Shown: positions 33,412-42,952, counted from the first letter of the stretch. The stretch is 64,000 nt of DNA from Firmicutes bacterium AM55-24TS (GCA_003460745.1 QTVU01000007.1:1-64000), one strand, 5' to 3'. Notes: generated by a model not told the origin, from the sequence alone. Translations and numbers: made by a program.

Positions 33412-35745
33412 TTATGCACCCTCGCCCGGTTTGGTTGTCATCAGCTTATACAGCTTCGTATTCTTCGGGAACTTATTTGCAAACGGCACAAGCGAACTGC
33501 CGACCTTAATCAATCCGTGTCCTGCGTCAACATTCGTGATATACGAAAGCTGGAGGTCAGAAATGTTAAGGAGCTTTGCAAGCTCAATTCTGTCGGTTGA
33601 CGCCTGATTGAGCATAATCAAAAACTCGCTGTTTGCAAGCATAGTTCTCGCTGTATGGCTCTGCAAAAGGTCGTCCACATTCTGTGTAATGCCGGTGGCA
33701 TAAGCGCCGTACTTTCTTACACGCTTCCAAAGCGTAAACAGGAAGTTTGCAGAATACTCGTGCTGGAACAGGAGGTAGATTTCATCAATGAAGATAAAGG
33801 TCTGCTTACCTTTAGCACGGTTCTGTGTAATACGGTTCAGAATAGAGTCGAGGACGACAAGCATACCGATAGGCATAAGCTGCTTGCCGAGGTCAAGAAT
33901 GTCATAACAGATAAGTCGGTTATCCGTATCAACATTGGTTGGCTTTGCAAAGGTATTCAAAGAACCGTGAGTAAACAGCTCGATAGCAAGGGCGATTTCC
34001 TTTGCTTCCGGCTCGTCCTGTTTCAAAAGCTCCGCACGAAAATCCTGCAAGGTAGGAACAGTACCGGTATATCCTCTCTGCTGATAGTCTCGGTAAACAC
34101 TTGCCGTACAACGGTCGATGATAGATTTCTGCTTTGCTCCGAGGTTTGTACCGCCGATAAGCTGTTCGCAAAGGGACATAATGAACTCGGATTTCAGGAT
34201 AACCGGGTTTGCTCCGTCGCCGTATTCCTTGTTCATATCCATCGCATTGATATGGCTCGGAGAAGTAGCGGAAATATTGATTATTTCGCCGCCGAGAGCT
34301 TTTACAAGCTGCGAATACTCTCGCTCAGGGTCTATGATAATAACATCTGCATTGGAGGAAAGAATGATATTTTCAATTTCACCCTTTGCCGCAAAGGATT
34401 TTCCGCCGCCGGATACGCCGAGAATAAAAGAGTTGCCGTTGAGTAGCTGTCTGCGGTCGGCAATAATCATATTTTTACTGATGACATTCTGACCGTAGTA
34501 AATGCCGTTTTCGTGGTAAATGTCCTGAACCCTGAAGGGAATAAAGACCGCAAGGCTTTCTGTGGTAAGGGTTCTGAATGCGTCAATCTTGCGTGTTCCA
34601 AAGGGCATAGCCGTATTCAGTCCGTCCATCTGCTGATACTTGAGAACGGCAAACTGGCACAAATGCTTTCTTGCCGTAGTAAGCAGAGCTTCGGTGTCGT
34701 TATCAAGCTGTTCTTTGGAGTCCGCAGTATGAACCATAGTGAGTACAGCGAACATCATTCGCTGATCACGAGTGGTAAGGTCATCAAGGAACTCCTTCAT
34801 TTCCTTTTTCTGCTGTTCCATATCATACGGAACGGTAGCGGAAAAGTTATTGTTCTGATTCTGCTTTCTCTGCCAGTTGGTTATATTCGTCTCAACCCCA
34901 AGCAGTCTGCTCTCTGCTTCTCGCACCGCTTCATCGGTAGGAACAGGTACGATGTCAATGGACATCATCAGGTTGCGGTTCAGGTCGGTAAGCTCGGCTA
35001 CCATACTGTCCTTGATATAGGAAGCGTACTCACGAAGAAAAAGGACTCTCCCGTAACGGTTTCCCATTTTGAAGTAGTCCTTTTCAAATTCCATTGTATC
35101 GGGGCAAACATAATCCTTGAAATCGTGTCCCTTCTTTCTCGTTTCCTTAATATTGAAGTGGTAGGCGGTTTCCTCCCCGACACGGAAGAAATCGTGGACA
35201 ATTCTCAGTCTCTCATCGGTTTCAAGCTCCACACATTTGCTTCCGAGTCTTGCAAAGTGGGCAATCAGGTCAGCACCGACACGGGCAAAATAGGTTCGTG
35301 CGTCCTCCACGCTCTTTTTATTGATGGAGATAGTAACATATTTATCCTGAACGATGGCATTTGCCCCGGTTGCCTTGTCGAGAAGCATTTTGTTATATTC
35401 CTCTCGGTAAACATCAAGCTCATCGCCGGTTTCGGGGATAAGAATGGTTTTCTCAAAGTCAAGACGGTTAAGCCGTCTGTTGTTGATAGTCAGCTTTGTA
35501 GTAGCTCCGCTGTCAAGAGAGTTGAGAAGCTCGGAGTATTCAAGGAACATTGCTTCCTTATCCTCACGGCTCGCTACGGCATAGTTAATATCCGTGAACT
35601 TGAAGCTTTTGGAATACTTGTCCTTGCCTACACGGAAAATGCCGTCATCATAAATAGCGGTAATGGGAATACAATCCTGTACGCCCTTTGGTACTACGAA
35701 CTTTTCTTTGTCCTGCTTTAACAGGTTTGTAAGAGTTTTAATCAT
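33412..35745 (-). CDS. VirB4-family conjugation ATPase
   Basis: The 777-residue ATPase powers assembly of the type IV secretion channel. Walker A GVSGGGKSFAAK is near residue 440 and Walker B FIFIDEIYLLF near 650, followed by TGITQNVDDLL. The N-terminal half is the TraE/CagE-type domain. Its start overlaps the end of the upstream PrgI gene by eight bases. Length and motif order match Tn1549-type VirB4 proteins. Confidence 0.94.
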   Translation of the reverse strand: MIKTLTNLLKQDKEKFVVPKGVQDCIPITAIYDDGIFRVGKDKYSKSFKFTDINYAVASREDKEAMFLEYSELLNSLDSGATTKLTINNRRLNRLDFEKTILIPETGDELDVYREEYNKMLLDKATGANAIVQDKYVTISINKKSVEDARTYFARVGADLIAHFARLGSKCVELETDERLRIVHDFFRVGEETAYHFNIKETRKKGHDFKDYVCPDTMEFEKDYFKMGNRYGRVLFLREYASYIKDSMVAELTDLNRNLMMSIDIVPVPTDEAVREAESRLLGVETNITNWQRKQNQNNNFSATVPYDMEQQKKEMKEFLDDLTTRDQRMMFAVLTMVHTADSKEQLDNDTEALLTTARKHLCQFAVLKYQQMDGLNTAMPFGTRKIDAFRTLTTESLAVFIPFRVQDIYHENGIYYGQNVISKNMIIADRRQLLNGNSFILGVSGGGKSFAAKGEIENIILSSNADVIIIDPEREYSQLVKALGGEIINISATSPSHINAMDMNKEYGDGANPVILKSEFIMSLCEQLIGGTNLGAKQKSIIDRCTASVYRDYQQRGYTGTVPTLQDFRAELLKQDEPEAKEIALAIELFTHGSLNTFAKPTNVDTDNRLICYDILDLGKQLMPIGMLVVLDSILNRITQNRAKGKQTFIFIDEIYLLFQHEYSANFLFTLWKRVRKYGAYATGITQNVDDLLQSHTARTMLANSEFLIMLNQASTDRIELAKLLNISDLQLSYITNVDAGHGLIKVGSSLVPFANKFPKNTKLYKLMTTKPGEGA

Positions 35746-36103
35746 TGTTCTTATAAGCCTCCTTCTGTTTTTGTTCGATTGTCGGTTTCATCAATTCGTA
35801 ATAGGTGTTGGTGGAATGAAAGACCAGCTTTTTCGGCATAAGGAACTCGGACTTTATCCACGCCCATATAAATTTCTCAGCCGTCATTCCGTTGTATTTC
35901 ACAAAGCCGAGAGCCGCAAAAGGGGCAGCTCCCAAAATGCACACCCACGATACAGTTTCTGTTCCGAGGTACGGTTTTAGGAGGAAGTAAAGTCCTACCG
36001 CTACCGCACAGGCGAGGACAGAAAAAATGAACTGTCTGAGCGACAGTCCAAAAAACATTGACTCTGTGTAATTTCGTATCTCTCGGTTAATTTTGACTTC
36101 CAT
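35738..36103 (-). CDS. PrgI-family membrane protein (VirB3-like)
   Basis: The 121-residue product has two transmembrane helices (about residues 24-42 and 48-68) and the family start MEVKINREIRNYTESMFFGLS. PrgI proteins sit next to VirB4 in Gram-positive type IV secretion and may play the VirB3 role. ATG 36103 overlaps the preceding stop (TGATG) and has AAAGGAG upstream. Confidence 0.9.
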   Translation of the reverse strand: MEVKINREIRNYTESMFFGLSLRQFIFSVLACAVAVGLYFLLKPYLGTETVSWVCILGAAPFAALGFVKYNGMTAEKFIWAWIKSEFLMPKKLVFHSTNTYYELMKPTIEQKQKEAYKNND

Positions 36104-36288
36104 CAAAAGCTCCTTTCTCTGCGATATGCTTGTTTTGCGTGACGGATTTCATCAGAGCAGACGCAGGTGTCCGCAAGGCAAATCACATTGCCGTTTTTCT
36201 TTCCTCCGTAATACACACAATATTTGCAGTCGCAGTCGGCAGGCGTATAGCCCTGCCATCTATCGTTATTATTCTTGTTTTTCTTCAT
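36103..36288 (-). CDS. Small Cys-rich ICE protein
   Basis: The 61-residue product has six cysteines (CDCKYCVYY and CLADTCVC), enough for a metal site or small disulfide fold, and a basic C-terminus. It lies between VirB6-like and PrgI genes with coupled translation. It has no recognised family name; similar Cys-rich small proteins occur at this site in related elements as I recall. Confidence 0.65.
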   Translation of the reverse strand: MKKNKNNNDRWQGYTPADCDCKYCVYYGGKKNGNVICLADTCVCSDEIRHAKQAYRRERSF

Positions 36289-36302
36289 CAGAGAACCTCC
36301 CG

Positions 36303-37139
36303 TTATAAGCCCATCATTTCACGGATAATTCGGTCGCTCATCTTAACCGCACCGACAAGCACAAGCATATTGAATACCAGTTCGCCGATATATGCCCATA
36401 CCTGAGTAACGGCTGCTGCGTCAGGGTTCACTACCGGCGGCGTAGAAGCAAATAGGGAGAAGATGATACAAGCAAGTACAATTACTGCTCCCTCAAGCAA
36501 AACGGCACAGTAGCTCTTTATAAAGCTCTTACCCACATTCTGCGACGGTTCTCCGGCAAATGTGGAAAGCGGTATCGGAGCGAGAGCAGTGTACATATAC
36601 AGCTTGAAAAATCGTCCGTACACCGTCATTATCATAATGAACGACAAGACCGTGATAAACAGTCCGCCGATAAGAGTAACCGCCCACAATGGGATACTTT
36701 CAAAAAATCCGCAGCTTTCAATGGTTGTTACCATTTCAGCAGGTAAAGTTGTTTGATTGGGCGTACCGAATCCCGCAGATGTCATAATGGTTGAAATCGT
36801 ACCTTGTACGATGTCGAACAGGGCAAGCATAAGCTCCAGCCCGTAGGTAATCACACCTTTGGCAATGGCAAAGCGGATAAACAGCTTTAATGCGTGTTCC
36901 GGTTTCTTTACATCGGTAAAACTTCCGCAGGTGCGAACCACACCGACAACAAAAAACAGAACAAGCAGGGCAAGACCGATAGCCTGAACTGCTCCGTTGA
37001 TATTCACCATTACCGACCAAATACTGCCGCCTTTGAACTGTTGCGGCGAAGTGGTTAGCAACTGCCATATTTCCGAAAGCTTGCTGTTCCAAGTTTCAAG
37101 GGCATTTTCGAGGTTCTGAACTACCCAGTTATCACTCAT
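36303..37139 (-). CDS. VirB6/TrbL-like polytopic membrane protein
   Basis: The 278-residue product has about six transmembrane helices (starting near residues 48, 85, 145, 175, 215 and 255). It begins with an amphipathic segment containing WNSKLSEIWQLLTTSPQQFKGGSIW, a feature of the CD1112/TrbL-like channel components of clostridial ICEs. It would form the inner-membrane pore. It lies between the pilin-like gene and PrgI, as in Tn1549-type elements. Confidence 0.88.
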   Translation of the reverse strand: MSDNWVVQNLENALETWNSKLSEIWQLLTTSPQQFKGGSIWSVMVNINGAVQAIGLALLVLFFVVGVVRTCGSFTDVKKPEHALKLFIRFAIAKGVITYGLELMLALFDIVQGTISTIMTSAGFGTPNQTTLPAEMVTTIESCGFFESIPLWAVTLIGGLFITVLSFIMIMTVYGRFFKLYMYTALAPIPLSTFAGEPSQNVGKSFIKSYCAVLLEGAVIVLACIIFSLFASTPPVVNPDAAAVTQVWAYIGELVFNMLVLVGAVKMSDRIIREMMGL

Positions 37140-37163
37140 CTGTTTGCACCTCCTTTAAGATTA

Positions 37164-37191
37164 GGGCATACCTGAAATGCCAGGTATGCCC
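37164..37191 (-). promoter_or_regulatory. Intercistronic hairpin after the pilin-like gene
   Basis: GGGCATACCT (37164-37173) pairs perfectly with AGGTATGCCC (37182-37191), without a T-run. It likely sets differential expression or stabilises the upstream mRNA, as expected for an abundant pilin-like product. Confidence 0.65.
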
Positions 37192-37211
37192 CGTTTGATA
37201 ACTGTGTTCTC

Positions 37212-37571
37212 TTAACCGGTAATAAGGGTAAGGATTTCCTTTGCAAAGGTAATGATGATACCGCCTGCAAGAGTCAGGAAACCGTTGGCTCTCTGAGACG
37301 GGTCGTGAGACTTCAAAGAGAGACCGACCTGAACGATACCGAAGCCAAGCAGGATAAGACCGATGGCACGGATAAGACCGAAGATGAAATCGGACAGATT
37401 GTTGACTACGGTAATCGGGTCGCTGGCGGCAAAAGCGGTAACGCTCATACCGCAAACAAGAGTTGCTGCTGCGATTACGGCGCAGTAAGCACGGAAGCCT
37501 TTCTGAACCTTTCCGGTCATAGGCAGCTTCTGAGTAGTTTTCTTTTCGTTGTTCTTCTTAAAAATGTTCAT
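37212..37571 (-). CDS. Maff2/VirB2-like small membrane protein
   Basis: The 119-residue product has a basic N-terminus, a signal-like helix (residues 28-48, ending AFAAS) and a second helix pair around 60-112. This is the Maff2/TrbC plan proposed for the pilin or core subunit of Gram-positive conjugation. Its gene follows virD4 closely and is trailed by a stabilising hairpin. A good AGGAGG site precedes ATG 37571. Confidence 0.85.
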   Translation of the reverse strand: MNIFKKNNEKKTTQKLPMTGKVQKGFRAYCAVIAAATLVCGMSVTAFAASDPITVVNNLSDFIFGLIRAIGLILLGFGIVQVGLSLKSHDPSQRANGFLTLAGGIIITFAKEILTLITG

Positions 37572-37585
37572 TGTGTTTTCCTCCG

Positions 37586-39382
37586 TTAAAATAAGTTTTT
37601 ATTCACTTCAAAATCCTCATCGGACAGAAGTTCGTAATTGGTTTCTCCGTAGCTTTCCTCCGGAAGTTCTTCCGGGTCAATAGAAAGAACGGAAATTGAT
37701 GAGTGCTTGATGGTCACTTCGCCGTGTTTATATGCAGAAGCCTTTCCATCGGTTGTAAGTGCCACATTCGGGTGCTTCAAGATGTCGTACTTGAAGTCCA
37801 TAACGGGGCGTTCTCCACGAATAAACAGAATTGCATATTGGTTATCAAGCATACGAACCTCATCAGGAGTAAGAAGCTCTCGACCGCTAATCTGATAATT
37901 TGTGGAGTAGTTGCCGCTTCGACCGGTACTTTTTCCGAAAGTGTTGGTATCAATGGTTTCCTTGCCGAGAAGCTCGGACACATATTTGTGGGTGCTTTGC
38001 TCGTTGCCGCCGAGATATAAAAACTCGTCGCAGTTACCTACAATGCTTTCCCATTGCTTTTCAAACAAGGCTTTAAGCTGTGCCAAGTTCTGCAAGATAA
38101 TACTTACCGATACCCCACGGGAACGCATAACCGAAAGAATTTTGTCGAAGTCATCAGGGAGTGAAACATTCGCAAACTCGTCCATCAAAAAATGAACGGG
38201 AACGGGAAGCGAGCCGCCGTGAATATGGTCGGCAGCATAAAACAACTGCTGAAAAAGCTGTGTGTAAAGGATAGATACCAAGAAGTTAAAGCTGGAATCG
38301 TTATCCGGTATCAAAGCGAACAGAGCGACCTTTTTCTCTCCGAGTGACGGGAGGTCAAGCTCGTCTGTGGTGGTTAAAGAAGCAAGACTTTCAAGGTTGA
38401 ACTTTTCCAGTCTTGCCGCAAGGGTTATCTGTATGGACTTTAAGGTTTTCGCCGCACCTGAATGATAGGAACGGTAATACTTCAAAGCAATGTGGTCGGG
38501 ATTCGACATCTCCAATTCCGCAAACAGTTCATCAAGAGGAGAAGGTCTTGTGTCCTCCTCGTCCTCAATCGCACCGGCTCTGAGCATTTCCATTATCATT
38601 GCAAAGTTCTGTTCATCTTCGGGTGCTTCATAATGAAGATAAAATACAAGTGCAAGCAAAAGCATTGAAGCCGAGGTATCCCAAAAGGGGTCTTGTGATT
38701 GACTTCCTTTCGGAGTGGTACTCTTAAAAAGGTTCGTCACGAGCTTTTGCACATCGTTGTCATTCTGCAAATAGACAAACGGGTTATAGCAATGGCTTTT
38801 CTCCATTGAAATCAAATCGAGAACACGGACTTCATAGCCTTTGCTTTCAAGCAGCTTTCCGGTATCTCGGAGAATTTCGCCCTTTGGGTCAAGAATGACA
38901 AATGATGTGTTGCACTGCATAAGATTCGGCTTGCAGTAAAACCTTGTCTTACCGGCTCCCGAACCGCCGCACACAAGGGTGTTTAAGTTTCTTCGGTGTT
39001 TCTTCGCATTGAGTCCGATACAGACATTTTGCGTCATCAGCTTATTTGCAGAAGCCGGAGACTGTCTGTATTTTTTGTTTACGGCTCTTGCATTGCCCCA
39101 TTTTGCAGAACCGTGTTCTTCACGCCTTCGGTAATTCTTCTGTGTTGAGAAGTAAATCCCAATACCCATTGCATAGCAGAGAAGCAAAACGAGGACAGTT
39201 TTTAGGCTGTCCTCGCATAGCTCAATATGAAATGGTTCGTTGAACGCTGTTAATAGGCTCGGCAGTATTTCCGGCAATCCTCCTTTTACAGAGGGTGCAA
39301 TCAGAAGTGCCAGCCATACGACCGGGATAATACCGATGACGGAAAGAATAATAGCAGACTGCCTCTCGTTATCTCGATTCAC
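37586..39382 (-). CDS. VirD4-type coupling protein
   Basis: The 598-residue ATPase brings the relaxase-DNA complex to the channel. Two N-terminal transmembrane helices (about 12-32 and 60-80) precede the ATPase domain with Walker A CGGSGAGKTRF near residue 137 and Walker B HFLMDEFANV near 396. I choose the GTG at 39382, placed after AAAAGGAACG and inside the end of the upstream small gene, rather than an upstream in-frame codon. The length agrees with Tn1549-type TraG/VirD4 proteins. Confidence 0.92.
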   Translation of the reverse strand: MNRDNERQSAIILSVIGIIPVVWLALLIAPSVKGGLPEILPSLLTAFNEPFHIELCEDSLKTVLVLLLCYAMGIGIYFSTQKNYRRREEHGSAKWGNARAVNKKYRQSPASANKLMTQNVCIGLNAKKHRRNLNTLVCGGSGAGKTRFYCKPNLMQCNTSFVILDPKGEILRDTGKLLESKGYEVRVLDLISMEKSHCYNPFVYLQNDNDVQKLVTNLFKSTTPKGSQSQDPFWDTSASMLLLALVFYLHYEAPEDEQNFAMIMEMLRAGAIEDEEDTRPSPLDELFAELEMSNPDHIALKYYRSYHSGAAKTLKSIQITLAARLEKFNLESLASLTTTDELDLPSLGEKKVALFALIPDNDSSFNFLVSILYTQLFQQLFYAADHIHGGSLPVPVHFLMDEFANVSLPDDFDKILSVMRSRGVSVSIILQNLAQLKALFEKQWESIVGNCDEFLYLGGNEQSTHKYVSELLGKETIDTNTFGKSTGRSGNYSTNYQISGRELLTPDEVRMLDNQYAILFIRGERPVMDFKYDILKHPNVALTTDGKASAYKHGEVTIKHSSISVLSIDPEELPEESYGETNYELLSDEDFEVNKNLF

Positions 39383-39572
39383 AGGAGCGTTCCTTTTCGA
39401 TAACTTTGAACTTTTTCTTTGGGGCAGTTCCGACCTTGATGATAAGGTCGTCCACCGCATCGGTAGATTTGCCCTCGTTCATCAAATCTGTTTTCTCGTC
39501 GTTGAGAGAACGGATAATAATGCCGTGTTCATAATCGTCCAATGCGATATGATACATTTCTTCCTTCGCCAT
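39369..39572 (-). CDS. Small TnpW-like ICE protein, copy 1
   Basis: The 67-residue product (core DDYEHGIIIRSLNDEKTDLMNEG, then AVDDLIIKVGTAPKKKFKV) resembles small proteins annotated around clostridial ICE transfer genes. It shares the pattern D-E/Y...L...K..L...G..TDA.DD.I.KV..A.K.KFK with the product at 63563-63742, so the element carries two diverged copies. It overlaps virD4 by 14 bp. The function is unknown. Confidence 0.7.
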   Translation of the reverse strand: MAKEEMYHIALDDYEHGIIIRSLNDEKTDLMNEGKSTDAVDDLIIKVGTAPKKKFKVIEKERSCESR

Positions 39573-39581
39573 AGTCTCACC

Positions 39582-40466
39582 TTATCTTTCGTAGTCTTTG
39601 CTTCGTTCCTGCTTTTTCTTGTAAAGCTCATCGGAAACACGGGAGTGAATATCCGCCATTGCGTTTCTCGTTTTGGAAAGCTCATAGCGAATGTCCTTCG
39701 GCTCTTTGCCGGCGAGCTTTTCAGGGATACGGTTGATAGCAAAATTCTGTGTATCGACGCCGTACTTTTTGCAAAGCATATAGCCGATACATACTGCCTG
39801 AAAGCCCATATCCGCTCTGCTGTAACTGTCGCTGTTGATAGAGAGCTGTGCGTGGCCAAGCTCCTGTGCTACGCACTGAGCGACCGCTACGCTGTCTCCC
39901 ACATCACGCTTTACATACAAGGTCTGTTCCTCGTTGTTATAAAACGCCGCCATATTGGGATACGGAAGCTCATTTGTTGCTTCCACTTCAACCGGGGAAG
40001 AATCCAGCATAACGGTAATGAGTGCTTTCGGGTCACGGTTGACAGTCGGTGCAGGCGGTCTTTTGCCGTTGGTCTGCGAAACATCAAAGACCTTTTTCAC
40101 ATTGTAGGAAATGCCGGTCGTACCGTCTTTCTTTGCATACTCGACAGGTTCAAGAATGGAAATGCTTTTCGCACCTTTCTGAATTTTCACATTATCTTTG
40201 CTCCAGTCATCAAAGTTTTTAAGCTGGCTTGCTTCGGGAAGCTGCTTGAAAATCAGAAGTGCGTTGACCGCAGAGTATCTGTCAAGACGGCTCTGCGTAT
40301 CAAGGAAGGCTTTGAACTTTTCCGGGTCGGAAACAATCGCCTTTGCGGTGTCGTCCGCCATCTGATATACGGCTTCTTTTTCAGCCTTCATCTTCTCGGC
40401 ATATTCCTCTTTGGAAAGTCGTTTGCTCTGCTGTCCTGCCTTAGCAGGGGTAAAATTGTTTGTCAT
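39582..40466 (-). CDS. ArdC-like protein with degenerate HExxH
   Basis: The 294-residue product has an ArdC-type N-terminal single-strand DNA-binding domain (about residues 20-140; RYSAVNALLIFKQLPEASQLKNF, then IQKGAKSISILEP) and a metallopeptidase-like C-terminal half. The zinc motif that should read HExGH is QELGHAQLS near residue 205, so the first histidine is replaced by glutamine. ArdC proteins shield incoming single-stranded DNA from restriction; peptidase activity is unlikely here. It lies between virD4 and pcfB. Confidence 0.8.
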   Translation of the reverse strand: MTNNFTPAKAGQQSKRLSKEEYAEKMKAEKEAVYQMADDTAKAIVSDPEKFKAFLDTQSRLDRYSAVNALLIFKQLPEASQLKNFDDWSKDNVKIQKGAKSISILEPVEYAKKDGTTGISYNVKKVFDVSQTNGKRPPAPTVNRDPKALITVMLDSSPVEVEATNELPYPNMAAFYNNEEQTLYVKRDVGDSVAVAQCVAQELGHAQLSINSDSYSRADMGFQAVCIGYMLCKKYGVDTQNFAINRIPEKLAGKEPKDIRYELSKTRNAMADIHSRVSDELYKKKQERSKDYER

Positions 40467-40471
40467 TGTGA

Positions 40472-41266
40472 TTACCTCTCTTTCACATTTTTGCTTTTAG
40501 GTTTCGGCTGCTGGTGTACGGTCTGTGCCGGGGCGTTCTTGACTTCCGGCTTTGATACCTCCGGCTCTTTGCGTTCTGCTTCTTTCTGCTGCTTGGACTG
40601 TGCCTTATATCGGTCAAGCTTTGCTTTTACCGACGGCTTTCTCTGTCTGTCGCTTACAGTACCCTTATCAGTTTGCATATCTACCGGCTCGGAGTCGTGC
40701 CTTGACGGAGGGTTTTTGTCCGTTTTGGCGACTGTGGGGTTTGACTGGGAATACCCCTCTTTCTGAATAGGTTTTCTGACGGCTTCCTCAGTGATGATTT
40801 CGTTTTTGGTTTTCGTCGGCTTGTCTTTCTCCAAAGCTTCACGCTTTTCGACAGCCTTCTGAGACTCGGTGACAATCGCAGCCTTATCAACTTTACCGAG
40901 TTCAAATCTCTCAACGATTCTCTGAATTTTGGAAGCGTCCTCTGCACGGGCAATAATATCAATCGGGACATTATCGCCCTTTGTGTTTTTATCCCTGAGT
41001 ACGCAGTAGAGAACGCCGTAGCGTTTTGCCTGCTCGGTAAACTTCTTCAAGTCCTTGTTGGGGATAGAAAACACCTTCAGCTCCTTGCCCGACTTAATCA
41101 TATTAGTAAGTCGAGCCTTGCCTTTTGTTTTCTGTTCCTGTTTGAGAACAGAGACTAAAAGAACGGCAATATTCTTTGCTGCCGCTCCGCTTAATTTTGC
41201 GGCTACTTCAAAGCCTTCAAGCGATAGCCTGACGACCTGTTCTGCCGCATCACCTCCGTTTGTCAT
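40472..41266 (-). CDS. PcfB/DUF3801-family transfer protein
   Basis: Residues 1-130 of this 264-residue product match the PcfB (DUF3801) domain (GDAAEQVVRLSLEGFEVAAKL; SGKELKVFSIPNKDL; ARRYGVLYCVLRD-like sequence). Residues 140-264 are a Lys/Glu/Pro-rich disordered tail. PcfB of pCF10 binds coupling protein and relaxase and aids recruitment of DNA to the channel. The start overlaps the relaxase gene by 17 bp, in line with a joint role. Confidence 0.85.
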   Translation of the reverse strand: MTNGGDAAEQVVRLSLEGFEVAAKLSGAAAKNIAVLLVSVLKQEQKTKGKARLTNMIKSGKELKVFSIPNKDLKKFTEQAKRYGVLYCVLRDKNTKGDNVPIDIIARAEDASKIQRIVERFELGKVDKAAIVTESQKAVEKREALEKDKPTKTKNEIITEEAVRKPIQKEGYSQSNPTVAKTDKNPPSRHDSEPVDMQTDKGTVSDRQRKPSVKAKLDRYKAQSKQQKEAERKEPEVSKPEVKNAPAQTVHQQPKPKSKNVKER

Positions 41267-42620
41267 TACGGTTCTGCTCCTTTCGTTCTTGTTTTTCTTC
41301 GTAAACTCTTACCGTTTCAAGGTTGGCTTCAATAACCTTTGACCTTTCGGCTATGTCATCACAAAGACCGACCTCTTTGCGGAGAGTCCACAGCTTGCTC
41401 GTGATTGCCGTAATCTGCTCTTTGACATTTGATAGCTCATCGTCACTCAAATTTCTTCTTAACTGTTTTCGCAGGTGCGTTCTATCGTCAGTCAAGGATT
41501 TGATTTGCGACAACACGGACTCTTTATATGAGAAAAGCTGCTCGTCGGTAGAAATGTTCTCCCGTCCAAGCAGCCTTGTCTCCTGAGTGATTTTGTCGAG
41601 CTTCAGCAAATCTTCTTTCAAAAGATAGTGAAGCCTTGCGGTATTCTGTTTTTTGTACTTCGGCAGATAACCCAGCTTATAGCAGTAATGCAGATACAGC
41701 CCATACAGTCCGCCGACCTTTTTGACTTTGTGTTCTCTTGTGGGCATTCGGTACTGCCTGACTCTTACCGTTTCCTTTGCAAAAGGAACGATAAGAACCT
41801 TTTGATTTTCCGTCAGCCTACGCTTGATTGCGTCCTCGGTATAATTCTCTCCGAGTGATTTAAGTCGTATCGGCTTCTTGTATCCTTTCGGGACAATCGT
41901 CCAATACTTTCGACTGTCGCTGAGACAATGTTCATAGCCCATCTGAGTCAGGATATAATCAAAGGTCTTTAAGTTGGTGCTGTGTGCAATCGCTTCATCA
42001 ATGGCGTCACGGGTCATTGAATATCGGCTCGGCATACCGGCTTGTTCCTGCTTGTAGTAATAAGAGGATTGCTTACTGCGGTTTGGGTTCGGATTGTAAT
42101 ACAGTCCGTACTTTTCACAAAGGCAGTCGGCAACCAAACGAAACTTGAACCACGCTTTTTCGTCGCCCCATAACCGCTTGCCGTCCACAAAGGAAACGGA
42201 GTTTATTACATAATGACAGTGCAGGTGTTTCGTGTTCAGATGAGTAGTAACCACCACCTGAAATCTTTTGCCCCACACTTCGTTTGCAAATTCCATTCCG
42301 ATTTTCTGTGCAAGCTCCGGGGATATGTCCTGTTCCTTAAAGCTCAGGTATCCGTGATAGGCTTGAATGCCGTCGTCTTTGCCGTATGCTTTTTTTACAG
42401 ATATAAACTGGTCTCTTGCGGTCGCAGGGTTGCAGTTGATACCCTCTACGAAAAACTCACGCTCGGTTTTTTCTTCGTCCTTTGCATAGCTGAGAACATC
42501 ACGGAGAGCCTGATACTGTTCCTCGGTGTAAATGTCTGCCGCCGTCTTTTCGGGATTGGCGGCATAGTCGATTACCTGACCGAGCCTTGATGTGACCGAC
42601 CACAATTTACTTACTGCCAT
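41250..42620 (-). CDS. MOBP-type relaxase
   Basis: The 456-residue enzyme nicks oriT and stays bound to the 5' end through a tyrosine. The N-terminal relaxase domain shows the histidine triad HLNTKHLHCHYVIN near residues 128-141; a candidate nucleophile tyrosine lies in QVIDYAANPEK near 19. The C-terminal third is helical, with coiled-coil-like DELSNVKEQITAITSKLWTLRK. It overlaps mobC by 10 bp and pcfB by 17 bp. This is the Tn1549-type relaxase as I recall it. Confidence 0.92.
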   Translation of the reverse strand: MAVSKLWSVTSRLGQVIDYAANPEKTAADIYTEEQYQALRDVLSYAKDEEKTEREFFVEGINCNPATARDQFISVKKAYGKDDGIQAYHGYLSFKEQDISPELAQKIGMEFANEVWGKRFQVVVTTHLNTKHLHCHYVINSVSFVDGKRLWGDEKAWFKFRLVADCLCEKYGLYYNPNPNRSKQSSYYYKQEQAGMPSRYSMTRDAIDEAIAHSTNLKTFDYILTQMGYEHCLSDSRKYWTIVPKGYKKPIRLKSLGENYTEDAIKRRLTENQKVLIVPFAKETVRVRQYRMPTREHKVKKVGGLYGLYLHYCYKLGYLPKYKKQNTARLHYLLKEDLLKLDKITQETRLLGRENISTDEQLFSYKESVLSQIKSLTDDRTHLRKQLRRNLSDDELSNVKEQITAITSKLWTLRKEVGLCDDIAERSKVIEANLETVRVYEEKQERKEQNRNDKRR

Positions 42621-42952
42621 TTCATATCGCTCTTATCGGGTCTTAAAAAAGTACGCTCCACATCAGCCTGAAACTTGTGCCAACGCTCGGCTTCCTTTTT
42701 GAGCTGCGGTGCGTCCACAAATCCGAGGGTGTTTGCTTTCGCCGCAAGCTGATTGATGTTGTTGCCGATAGCGGAAAGCTCACGCATAACATCGTAAAAT
42801 CTTTCATCGGGCTTTTCTCTCGGCTCGTATCCTCTGAGAAGCAAACGGATAAGTCCGCCTTCGGAAAGACACGCCCGCTTTGCTTTTTTCTGCAAATCCT
42901 GAGCTTCTGCCTTGTTCATCAGAATGTGCTTTTCAATGTTTCTCTTGCTCAT
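42611..42952 (-). CDS. mobC: MobC-like relaxosome accessory protein
   Basis: The 113-residue product has a ribbon-helix-helix-like N-terminus (KHILMNKAEAQDLQKKAKRACLS) and a helical C-terminus with ELSAIGNNINQLAAKANTLG, the hallmark of MobC/NikA-type proteins. It would bind oriT and assist nicking. It is encoded directly before the relaxase and just after the candidate oriT. Confidence 0.9.
   Translation of the reverse strand: MSKRNIEKHILMNKAEAQDLQKKAKRACLSEGGLIRLLLRGYEPREKPDERFYDVMRELSAIGNNINQLAAKANTLGFVDAPQLKKEAERWHKFQADVERTFLRPDKSDMKWQ

Noticed and set aside
34513..35721. 402-residue open frame on the plus strand
   Set aside because: Antisense to the N-terminal half of virB4; no ribosome site or family resemblance.
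39240..40766. 508-residue open frame on the plus strand
   Set aside because: It lies antisense to the virD4, ArdC-like and pcfB genes, which have clear motifs, coupled starts and ribosome sites. The plus-strand translation is Cys/Phe/Leu-rich without a recognisable domain, as expected for an antisense shadow.
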